A stretch of 64,000 nucleotides of DNA. Source: Halomonas sp. ALS9. Its GTDB lineage: Bacteria; Pseudomonadota; Gammaproteobacteria; Pseudomonadales; Halomonadaceae. Shown one piece after another: positions 16,913 to 24,721 of the stretch. The translations under genes were made by a program, and so were the position numbers. The notes under the pieces were generated by a model that saw only the letters and a list, made by a program, of their open reading frames with translations, was not told where the DNA came from and ran no database searches. Location: NCBI RefSeq assembly GCF_001651035.1, contig NZ_LXRG01000183.1:124001-188000 (forward strand). Direction: 5' to 3'. Every line of letters starts with the position of its first letter. Within the stretch, counting starts at the first letter, position 1.

Positions 16913-18120
16913 TAAAACGCGCCAGCGACATCGAGTGCATCAGCCACGCCCTCAGCGCCAACAGTATCATCTGCCTGACGCTGCTGAATTTGGTTTAAAG
17001 GCTCTGGATTAACAATACGGAACGTCTGGATAAAATGCTCCAGTATTGGCTGCGTAATCATCACCATTTTCATTGCCTGCAACAGCACAAATATGAAGAC
17101 ATAGCCCAACACAGTAACGATGAGGCCAACATTAACTGACGACAGGGCCAAATCAAAAATGGCCGTCATCACGCTCCCTATAAACAACAACATCACACTC
17201 ATCCCGACACCTGCAATGAAGTAGATCCGGATAACAGCAATGGTTTTAGGCTCGGACTTAAAGCTGACCTCATCGCCTAATGTCTTATGGGAATTCATAT
17301 ACGCAAAACTCTTAACCTGGTAATACACAAAACCAATAGCCACCCAGACGCCACCAACACAAAGCAGGGCTGCTGCCAGGCCGTTATACCCGCTTATAAA
17401 AACACCTAAACACACCAAGAGAATGACCGTGCCAATAAACAAATGCGTTAGCGCTGGATAAAGACGCATCCAGGAACCACCTTGCTTAATGGGTATATCA
17501 CCATAGGAACTCCGCTCAGCCATATATTGCTCTAATTTGAATGTAGCCAGCGGCGCGAGCACTCCCAGCGTCACAATGGTAAGCAGCCTATAACCAATGG
17601 CACGAACTACATAGCCCCATGCCCCTTTCTCCATGCTAAAACGGATCCCGCGCCACCGCGTGCGTCCCATCATATACCGGCGACTTTGATAACTGGCATA
17701 AAAGATAAGCGGTACAATAGCTATAACCTGTACATAAAAAGCCACTAAATAGCGGACTTGCTCCGCCGGATTAGTAGCATCTGACGAGACATCAAAGAAC
17801 GACAGGCCGAAGTAGAAAAGCACCATCTGGAAAACACCGAGATACCCTGCCAGGATGACAAGTGCAATGAGAAAGCCAATAAATTTTTCAAGCCCTGTAC
17901 CGGTGTACTCCAAGCTAGAATCATCGGCGCTTGTAGAGGCCCAAAGGTACTTACGGATACGGGTTGTTTGCCAGAACCGGTAAATACCCAGCGTAATAAA
18001 AGTGAGTAAGCCGGTTTTAAATGTCAGAAAAAAAAGCGAGAGACCATCAAGATTATGACGAGCTGCCACGCTTTGCGGCTCAGGCGCTAAGTGATGAGTA
18101 TCCATGCGGGAAAGATCCAT
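16912..18120 (-). CDS. YjgN/DUF898 family inner-membrane protein
   Basis: This 402-residue polytopic protein has the repeated DUF898 pattern: LFFLTFKTGLLTFITLGIYR near residue 29, and later segments such as GAWGYVVRAIGYRLLTIVTL. Its function is unknown. It typically neighbours an M48 protease, as here. Start choice: ATG 18120 gives MDLSRMDTHHL, and the internal ATG at residue 6 is also possible. Transcription probably runs through into the protease gene. Confidence 0.85.
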   Translation of the reverse strand: MDLSRMDTHHLAPEPQSVAARHNLDGLSLFFLTFKTGLLTFITLGIYRFWQTTRIRKYLWASTSADDSSLEYTGTGLEKFIGFLIALVILAGYLGVFQMVLFYFGLSFFDVSSDATNPAEQVRYLVAFYVQVIAIVPLIFYASYQSRRYMMGRTRWRGIRFSMEKGAWGYVVRAIGYRLLTIVTLGVLAPLATFKLEQYMAERSSYGDIPIKQGGSWMRLYPALTHLFIGTVILLVCLGVFISGYNGLAAALLCVGGVWVAIGFVYYQVKSFAYMNSHKTLGDEVSFKSEPKTIAVIRIYFIAGVGMSVMLLFIGSVMTAIFDLALSSVNVGLIVTVLGYVFIFVLLQAMKMVMITQPILEHFIQTFRIVNPEPLNQIQQRQADDTVGAEGVADALDVAGAF

Positions 18121-18298
18121 GTTTTAACGTTAACGGTATAGTTAATCTAGCGTATAGCTAAATAAGTATATCCCAATGCCGCACGAAAACTAAGTAGGAT
18201 TTGCCGTTAATTGCGATTAGACGCCAGAAATCGTCAGAAGGATTCAATGCTCGCCGCATCCGCCACTTTTACCTGAACGGCCTGGAAAGCAGAGCACT

Positions 18299-18329
18299 AC
18301 GGATGGGGAGACTCGAACTCCCCCACCGT
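18299..18329 (-). other. tRNA 3'-end fragment (T-arm plus acceptor-like)
   Basis: The minus strand contains GGGGAGTTCGAGTCTCCCC, a perfect tRNA T-arm with the invariant GTTCGAG loop, then ATCCG. No matching 5' acceptor strand, D-arm or anticodon arm is visible upstream and no CCA follows. It most resembles a Leu or Ser tRNA end. Such fragments are commonly left as attachment-site remnants by integrating elements. Confidence 0.5.
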
Positions 18330-18378
18330 TCTCAAGTTACCTGGGCGATAACACACACTTCCCACTTGTTACGCATCA

Positions 18379-18508
18379 TGCACATTCCGAGTAGCGCGTG
18401 GTAAGCCTAAGGCGCACCCGCGACGGCGGCCCGGCGCGAAAGCACCGCGCAGCGGTGCCAAGTGCACATATCTTAAATCTAGCCACAACTGCCTAGCCGG
18501 CAGCGAAC
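18379..18508. repeat. Direct repeat copy 1, ending in a degenerate CRISPR-like repeat
   Basis: This copy shares a framework with 20486-20597: TGCACATT, CGAGTAGCGCG, GCGCACCCGCG, GAAGCACCGCGCAGCGGTGC, TGCACATA and CTTAAATCTA, then a CTGCCT...GGCAGCG palindrome. The last 28 bases (18481-18508) resemble the type I-F repeat. Compared with copy 2 it has an extra CGGCGGCCCGG-like insertion. It looks like a second CRISPR trailer without an array. Confidence 0.7.
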
Positions 18509-18627
18509 TTCAAGATTACACGTCTACCTAGAGAATCCGTTCACACGAATTTTTCAAAGTAATTAGCCTTATCTTGAGCTTTTCAGGGAAGAAAATCGGC
18601 CCGGAATGGCGAGCCGATAAATCGCTG

Positions 18628-19599
18628 CTACGGCCAGGTGCTGATATCTTGCAATGTGGGTAACGGTGTTCTCACACGCCACTCACTCGCCATGCGTTGC
18701 CCTTCAGTGAGCTGCTCACGCGACAATTCGTTAGCAATAGCATCACGATTTTGGCGGGCCTGTTCATGCCATTGTGCCGCCGCCAGATTGTTCAGCACAT
18801 TAGCCATGACTAGATTACGGCTTACCCCCTCGCCATTGTAGTAGCTGACCCCAAGTTCGTACTGTGCGTCAGCATGTCCCTGTTCGGCAGCTTTTTGATA
18901 CCACTCGGCGGCTGTTGAAGAGTTCTGGGTGACTCCCTCACCAAGGTCGTACATGACACCAAGAATGTACTGAGCGTCGACAATGGTGCCGAGAGTGTAA
19001 TGTCCATCGGTATTGCCTTGCTCAGCCGCTCGGCGGTACCACTCAACAGCCGTTGAGGCGCTCTGGAGAACCCCATTGCCAGTGCGATACATATTGCCAA
19101 GATTGAACTGCGCGCGGGCATTTCCCTGTTCAGCGGCCCGGCGGAGCCACTCAACAGCCGTTGAGGCATTCTGGGGGATCCCCGCGCCACTGGCATACAT
19201 AATGCCAAGATCGGTTTGAGCGATGGCATTGCCCTGCTCAGCCGCTCGTAGGTACCACTCAGCGGCAGTTGAGGAGCTCTGGGGAACTCCCTTGCCATAT
19301 TCATACATGAGACCAAGACTTTGCTGTGCGTCGGCATCGCCCTGTTCGGCAGCTTTTCGGTACCACTCGGCGGCTGTTGAAGCGTCCTGGGTGACTCCCT
19401 CGCCAAGGTCGTACATGAGACCAAGCGTATACTGCGCATCGGCATCGCCTTCTTCGGCCAATGGCTCAAAATGCTTCAGAGCAGTGGCGTAATTGCCATT
19501 GTTATAGGCCTCGGTTCCTTTCTCCACTGACTGACCCAGTGCAGGAGACGCCAGGGTGATCGCGGCGGCGAGAACAATGGCTTTATTCAACGAGTACAT
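18628..19599 (-). CDS. Secreted Sel1-repeat (SLR) protein
   Basis: The 323-residue protein has a signal peptide ending ASPALGQS, then about seven Sel1-like repeats of 36 residues (pattern ADAQYTLGLMYDLGEGV...STAAEWYRKAAEQG). The repeats stack into an alpha-solenoid used for protein interactions in the periplasm. One unit is collapsed: NTDGHYTLGTIVDAQYILG joins two repeat starts with the middle missing, indicating a repeat-length deletion. The repeats are very similar at the DNA level, so copy number may vary. It lies between the two CRISPR-trailer-like direct repeats. Target unknown. Confidence 0.88.
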   Translation of the reverse strand: MYSLNKAIVLAAAITLASPALGQSVEKGTEAYNNGNYATALKHFEPLAEEGDADAQYTLGLMYDLGEGVTQDASTAAEWYRKAAEQGDADAQQSLGLMYEYGKGVPQSSSTAAEWYLRAAEQGNAIAQTDLGIMYASGAGIPQNASTAVEWLRRAAEQGNARAQFNLGNMYRTGNGVLQSASTAVEWYRRAAEQGNTDGHYTLGTIVDAQYILGVMYDLGEGVTQNSSTAAEWYQKAAEQGHADAQYELGVSYYNGEGVSRNLVMANVLNNLAAAQWHEQARQNRDAIANELSREQLTEGQRMASEWRVRTPLPTLQDISTWP

Positions 19600-19728
19600 A
19601 AGTGGAAATCCCTTTTAAGAACGCGCCCATACTATCAATTTTAGTTAATAAATGGTTCAGCTATCCAGTAATGAAGGACGACTCTGACCAGCAATAAGCT
19701 CAATATTTCGTATTATCTTGAGTTTTGT

Positions 19729-19849
19729 TTTCTAAGCAGCCTGGGCGGTAAGCCGTATCTTTTTCTAAGCTGCCTAGGCAGCAGCGAACAGGATGTTGGG
19801 GTGATAGCTGTTGTCGCTTTGATTCTAAGCTGCCCGAGCTGCATCACAA
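19729..19849 (-). CRISPR. Degenerate mini-CRISPR: three diverged repeats, one 32-bp spacer
   Basis: Three 28-bp repeat-like units lie at 19729-19756, 19762-19789 and 19822-19849. They keep the TTCTAAGC start (canonical TTTCTGAGC) and a GCTGCC-type palindrome. Units two and three are separated by exactly 32 bases (19790-19821), the type I-F spacer length and the same as in the main array. Units one and two are only 5 bases apart. In transcript orientation (minus) the guide begins CAAAGCGACAACAGC. A TATGAT -10-like hexamer at 19855-19860 would start transcription at the first repeat. It may be a decayed array or a crRNA-like regulator. Confidence 0.65.
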
Positions 19850-20015
19850 AATTAATCATAACCACACAAAGTGACGGGGAAACTATCCCCGCACTTCGCT
19901 TAGCAACAGTAAGTAGAAGCCATCCCGTTAACTTATATTCACTTCAAGTTTTTCGCCTGCTGTCGTCTTACGTTTACACTAAACAGATGCAAAGCGGTTT
20001 TAGAGGAGTATCACT

Positions 20016-20447
20016 ATGGCCGTACATTATGAACGCGATGCCTACTCCTGGGCGCTTGAGCAAGCAGGGTTTCTGCGGGCTGGAAAACTGGAACAACTTG
20101 ATCTTGAGCATCTAGCCGAGGAGATTGAGAGCATGGGCAAAACTGAACGGCGCCTGCTGGTCAGTCAACTGGTTCGCCTGTTAATGCACCTGCTTAAATG
20201 GGATCACCAGCCTGAACAGCGCTCACGTAGCTGGCGGTTGACGATCATCGATGCTCAAGCCAAAACAACCCGCCTGCTTAACGACAACCCCAGCTTGAAA
20301 GCATTACTACCTGAACTGATGAACGAAACGTATGGAGATGCCCGCCGCGCAGCAGCGATTGAGACTGATAACGAGCTGCACGCCTTTCCAGAGCAATGCA
20401 TGTACGGTTTCGATGAAGCGGTCACATTTCAACCTGTTGAGCATTAA
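20016..20447 (+). CDS. DUF29 domain protein
   Basis: The 143-residue protein shows the DUF29 pattern: YERDAYSWALEQAGFLRAGK, then LDLEHLAEEIESMGKTERR, then LVRLLMHLLKWDHQPEQRS. The family is helical and of unknown function, common in cyanobacteria and proteobacteria and often in accessory DNA. ATG 20016 follows AGAGGAG. It sits between the mini-CRISPR and the main array trailer and is unlikely to be part of the CRISPR machinery. Confidence 0.85.
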   Translation: MAVHYERDAYSWALEQAGFLRAGKLEQLDLEHLAEEIESMGKTERRLLVSQLVRLLMHLLKWDHQPEQRSRSWRLTIIDAQAKTTRLLNDNPSLKALLPELMNETYGDARRAAAIETDNELHAFPEQCMYGFDEAVTFQPVEH

Positions 20448-20485
20448 GTCGTATCATAGTTCACAGACCACCTTACTCGCCCAGT

Positions 20486-20597
20486 GCACATTTCGAGTAG
20501 CGCGGCGTAAGCGTCAGCGCACCCGCGGAAGCACCGCGCAGCGGTGCCAGATGCACATACCTTAAATCTATCTGCAACTGCCTGAGCGGCAGCGCAC
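20486..20597. repeat. Direct repeat copy 2: trailer of the main CRISPR array
   Basis: This homolog of 18379-18508 lies immediately beyond the distal end of the array. Its final 28 bases (20570-20597, including CTGCCTGAGCGGCAGCGCAC) are a strongly degenerate terminal repeat, about one repeat-plus-spacer unit (61 bases) from the first intact repeat at 20631. The GTAGCGCGGCGTAAGCG...GCGCACCCGC part is REP-like. Confidence 0.7.
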
Positions 20598-20630
20598 GTG
20601 TAGTCGATGGTAAAGACTAGTTGCGCCTCT

Positions 20631-23600
20631 TTTCTGAGCTGCCTGCACGGCAGCGAGCGTGCCGAAAAGACCGGGACAACGATCCTCGTGTTTCTGAGCT
20701 GCCTGCACGGCAGCGAGCTGGGGCAGGTATGCCGTCCGTGGCATTAACCATTTCTGAGCTGCCTGCACGGCAGCGAGCGCGTCGTCGGGCGGCTGGTCGG
20801 AAATGTACACTTTCTGAGCTGCCTGCACGGCAGCGAGCGCGTCGTCGGGCGGCTGGTCGGAAATGTACACTTTCTGAGCTGCCTGCACGGCAGCGAGCCG
20901 CGGCATTATCGGCGAGCAAACCGTGTCGCTTTTCTGAGCTGCCTGCACGGCAGCGAGCCTAGCCGCCCAAGAGGCGGTTTTATTTTGTCTTTTCTGAGCT
21001 GCCTGCACGGCAGCGAGCGCGTACAGCAAGCGCTCGAAAGCTCTTCTTATTTTCTGAGCTGCCTGCACGGCAGCGAGCATTCCGAACGCACCTACTGCCA
21101 GCAGCCGAGCTTTCTGAGCTGCCTGCACGGCAGCGAGCATTCGTCAGCCTGGTTCTCTTGTTCGGCTGCATTTCTGAGCTGCCTGCACGGCAGCGAGCGC
21201 CTTGGCGTTACCGGGCCATATCACGATGCTTTTCTGAGCTGCCTGCACGGCAGCGAGCTACAATAGTCGTTACACTGTAGGGACTAAACATTTCTGAGCT
21301 GCCTGCACGGCAGCGAGCTATGACGTGAAGGGCTTGATCCTCCGCGTGCCTTTCTGAGCTGCCTGCACGGCAGCGAGCCGAACCTAACTCTGAATAAATG
21401 AGTCCGAATTTTTCTGAGCTGCCTGCACGGCAGCGAGCGCCAGCGGCGATTCGATCTTTTCCAGCGCTTCTTTCTGAGCTGCCTGCACGGCAGCGAGCAC
21501 GCAGAGGTGCCCAACTTCCGCACGGCCACTTTTCTGAGCTGCCTGCACGGCAGCGAGCTACGAATTCAGATAGAAAAAAGGCGGCGCTGTTTTCTGAGCT
21601 GCCTGCACGGCAGCGAGCTAAAACGTCTTCCTTGTTCAAGTTGCCTTCAGTTTCTGAGCTGCCTGCACGGCAGCGAGCTCGTTAAGCAGCTGAATATATC
21701 CAAAGAGGAATTTCTGAGCTGCCTGCACGGCAGCGAGCATTGAGCAAATCCAGCAAGCGCTGGTCGATCATTTCTGAGCTGCCTGCACGGCAGCGAGCCA
21801 AATCTCTGGCGTCAGCATATTCCGCTCGCTTTTCTGAGCTGCCTGCACGGCAGCGAGCGGCGTTGACCTGCTGCAACGCCGTGGCGACTTTTTCTGAGCT
21901 GCCTGCACGGCAGCGAGCGGAATTGCGGCAGCGGGGGCATTTCGGGCATATTTCTGAGCTGCCTGCACGGCAGCGAGCATCGTCAACAGTGCGAGTATTG
22001 CCGCCCAGCGGTTTCTGAGCTGCCTGCACGGCAGCGAGCACAGTGGCGCGCCCCTACGGCTTGGGAGATCCTTTCTGAGCTGCCTGCACGGCAGCGAGCT
22101 CCCGAAGGTCTTCGTCGGCTCTCCTTTCTTCTTTCTGAGCTGCCTGCACGGCAGCGAGCACTAAGTGCGCTTTTCGATACCCCACCTTTTTTTTCTGAGC
22201 TGCCTGCACGGCAGCGAGCTGTTTCCAGTTGGGGCGGTGGCCTATTTTGTGTTTCTGAGCTGCCTGCACGGCAGCGAGCGCAATGCAGCCCACCACCGCG
22301 CCGCCGGTGCCTTTCTGAGCTGCCTGCACGGCAGCGAGCATCTGAAAGGCTTGGAGGCGCGAGCGCATCTATTTCTGAGCTGCCTGCACGGCAGCGAGCG
22401 TAACCAAGACCAACATCCTGGACGTGCTCGTTTTCTGAGCTGCCTGCACGGCAGCGAGCGCGTGCTGGCTGGTCGTTGATATGCTGGGGGTTTTCTGAGC
22501 TGCCTGCACGGCAGCGAGCTTGTGAGTGCCACCTGCGTGCTTGCTTAACCATTTCTGAGCTGCCTGCACGGCAGCGAGCGAGTTTCAGCAGTTGACCGGG
22601 CGGCGGCAGCATTTCTGAGCTGCCTGCACGGCAGCGAGGGCGCTGCTAGCGCTTTGCTGGGCGCTGCATCCTTTCTGAGCTGCCTGCACGGCAGCGAGCC
22701 GTACAAACTTAAGCGCCGTCCTAACGTTATCTTTCTGAGCTGCCTGCACGGCAGCGAGCCGTACCCGTAATGTTCAGCGGTGACAGTAATTTTTCTGAGC
22801 TGCCTGCACGGCAGCGAGCGTTCGGTTGTGGTTTGCATAGGTAAACGTCCGTTTCTGAGCTGCCTGCACGGCAGCGAGCGAAAAGCAGAGCGAAACCGAA
22901 GAGCTCAGCTGTTTCTGAGCTGCCTGCACGGCAGCGAGCCGCGGCGTGTGCCTTGGCGTTTTGCGCTGCGATTTCTGAGCTGCCTGCACGGCAGCGAGCT
23001 CTTCATACCAGGAGCGGGTGCGTTCGGTGCATTTCTGAGCTGCCTGCACGGCAGCGAGCCCGGAAGAGTTCGCGAAGGCTATGCCTAATCATTTCTGAGC
23101 TGCCTGCACGGCAGCGAGCCCGTGCCTTTCAACCAGTTTGTTCAGTTTTGATTTCTGAGCTGCCTGCACGGCAGCGAGCAACGATCTTTCGTGAATGCTA
23201 AGCTTGTCGCATTTCTGAGCTGCCTGCACGGCAGCGAGCCGCAAGATCCAGCATATTGAAGCGGGCGCGTTTTTCTGAGCTGCCTGCACGGCAGCGAGCC
23301 TCAATCCCCGCCGCAACCGCCCAATCATCCGTTTCTGAGCTGCCTGCACGGCAGCGAGCATTGGTTGGGGTGTTGCAGGTGGCGTGCTGCTTTTCTGAGC
23401 TGCCTGCACGGCAGCGAGCCTACTTTCCAGTTCTGCCTGCACTGCCCGGCTTTTCTGAGCTGCCTGCACGGCAGCGAGCCGGAGCTAACCGCAAAAAACT
23501 AAACGACCTTGTTTCTGAGCTGCCTGCACGGCAGCGAGCGCGGCGAACTCCCATTGCTGAAGCGTTTGCACTTTCTGAGCTGCCTGCACGGCAGCGAGCG

Positions 23601-24019
23601 GAGCCAATATGGTTGATTGCGACATTACCCCTTTCTGAGCTGCCTGCACGGCAGCGAGCGTGCATATCACCGATAGCGCGCCCACCGGACATTTCTGAGC
23701 TGCCTGCACGGCAGCGAGCTCCAACCCGTGTACGGTTCGCCACCATCAATTTTTCTGAGCTGCCTGCACGGCAGCGAGCCAAGCCGTCATACAAGAACGC
23801 GACGCCCTGGCTTTCTGAGCTGCCTGCACGGCAGCGAGCCAGATTAAAGACCCTTATGTGCTAATGGCCCTTTTCTGAGCTGCCTGCACGGCAGCGAGCA
23901 ATTCGTCGTCGCCTTCTACTGCCAGCCAACGTTTCTGAGCTGCCTGCACGGCAGCGAGCGCCGCCCGCATGGTGCAACTCTGCCAGCAGCATTTCTGAGC
24001 TGCCTGCACGGCAGCGAGC
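20631..24019 (-). CRISPR. Type I-F CRISPR array, 57 repeats and 56 spacers
   Basis: A 28-bp repeat recurs with 60-bp period from 20631 to 24019: 23 copies up to 21951, then one 33-base spacer, then 34 copies. All other spacers are 32 bases. The repeat contains CTGCCTGCACGGCAG, a 5-bp stem hairpin cleaved by Cas6f. In transcript sense it ends AGCTCAGAAA, so the array is read leftward from a leader next to cas6f. Repeats are nearly invariant; the copy at 22612-22639 differs in its last base. The spacers at 20779-20810 and 20839-20870 are identical, a unit duplication. The terminal repeat at 20570-20597 is degenerate. Confidence 0.98.
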
Positions 24020-24045
24020 TAGAGCATATCAAAATTAATGTGTTG

Positions 24046-24058
24046 ATTGTTAAAGAGC
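24046..24058 (-). promoter_or_regulatory. boxA-like antitermination element in the CRISPR leader
   Basis: The minus strand reads GCTCTTTAACAAT, identical to the core of ribosomal-RNA boxA, 26 bases before the first repeat. boxA elements that recruit Nus factors upstream of CRISPR arrays are known to protect long arrays from Rho termination. Function here requires that the transcript starts upstream of this site. Confidence 0.6.
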
Positions 24059-24065
24059 TTTAGCC

Positions 24066-24103
24066 GAAAAAAGCGGTATCACCCTTTTTTGAGCGATACC
24101 GCT
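24066..24103 (-). terminator. Terminator-like hairpin between cas6f and the array
   Basis: On the minus strand AGCGGTATC pairs with GATACCGCT (complements of 24095-24103 and 24072-24080) and is followed by six T. It should end the csy operon transcript. If array transcription starts upstream of it, it would instead act as an attenuator ahead of boxA. Confidence 0.75.
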
Positions 24104-24148
24104 AAGTGGTTGATTATTAGTGTCCTATTTTATCGCTGAAAAAAAGGG

Positions 24149-24718
24149 TCAAAACCAGGGCACCGTGGCGTTGGGGCTTAGGCCGTAATGGCTAAACGTG
24201 CCCTCCGTGGCAGATGCGGCCGGTTTGCCATGTTCAATAAACAAGCTAAAGCGCTGCTGTGTGGAGCGGCTATTGATCTGCACAAATGGGAGCTCAATAC
24301 GCCGTTCGGCCAACTTAGCGTAAATCTGTTGCGCTTCCTCTTCCGAGATGTCATGCCGTTTGGCATAGCGCTTGGCACGACTTGGGCTGCCCGTATTGAA
24401 CTGCTTACGCGCCACGTTGATATGTTGAGCACCAGCAGGCACCGCAAGCACCTCGCTCGCCTGAGCGTGATCACGCATACCGGTTAGCCAGTCCGCACTC
24501 ATTAGCTGCTGCAAACGCGTTTGTGTGCCGTGCAGGCGAAAGTGATTTCCCAGTGTGCGAGCGCGAACACCGTGCTTATAGCAAGGGAAGCTGATGCCTA
24601 CATCTTCGGCCTGTAAATCAAACAGCGCCCGATGTAGTTTGTTATAAAGCGCGCCCATTAACATTGCCGGGGCAAAGTCAGGGTCTGGCCTTAATCGGAT
24701 ATCGATATAGTGATCCAT
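24149..24718 (-). CDS. cas6f: Type I-F crRNA endoribonuclease Cas6f (Csy4)
   Basis: The 189-residue protein starts MDHYIDIRLRPDPDFAP and carries the catalytic His29 in NKLHRAL. The arginine-rich helix region (SRAKRYAKRHDISEEEA) binds the repeat stem-loop, and the protein ends in the conserved HYGLSPNATVPWF. It cuts precursor crRNA at the base of the repeat hairpin and stays bound as part of the Csy surveillance complex. It is the last gene of the csy operon, three bases after csy3, and directly precedes the terminator and leader. Confidence 0.97.
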   Translation of the reverse strand: MDHYIDIRLRPDPDFAPAMLMGALYNKLHRALFDLQAEDVGISFPCYKHGVRARTLGNHFRLHGTQTRLQQLMSADWLTGMRDHAQASEVLAVPAGAQHINVARKQFNTGSPSRAKRYAKRHDISEEEAQQIYAKLAERRIELPFVQINSRSTQQRFSLFIEHGKPAASATEGTFSHYGLSPNATVPWF

Positions 24719-24721
24719 GGC

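Larger units (their letters stand above)
18121..18627. other. Intergenic region with tRNA fragment and CRISPR-trailer-like repeat
   Basis: About 500 bases without a convincing protein gene. It holds a tRNA 3'-end-like fragment (18299-18329) and the first copy of the direct repeat (18379-18508), which ends in a degenerate CRISPR-repeat-like sequence. 18509-18627 shows nothing I can name. The region looks like an accumulation of insertion or recombination scars at the left edge of the CRISPR locus. Confidence 0.5.
24020..24148 (-). promoter_or_regulatory. CRISPR leader region
   Basis: These 129 AT-rich bases between cas6f and the first repeat are the leader by position and repeat orientation. 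They hold a terminator-like hairpin (24066-24103) and a boxA-like element (24046-24058). A possible promoter, TTGACC at 24147-24152 with TAAAAT at 24127-24132, has a short spacer (14 bases), so the transcription start is not settled. Confidence 0.7.

Noticed and set aside
18299..18400. A complete tRNA gene
   Set aside because: Only the T-arm and a few acceptor bases are present; no D-arm, anticodon arm or pairing 5' acceptor strand can be built.
20568..24000. Many open frames across the array encoding repeated peptides such as ARCRAGSSE or SELPARQRA
   Set aside because: They are produced by the 60-base period of the CRISPR array, a multiple of three, which keeps frames open. They have no ribosome sites and their repeated peptides are translations of the CRISPR repeat.
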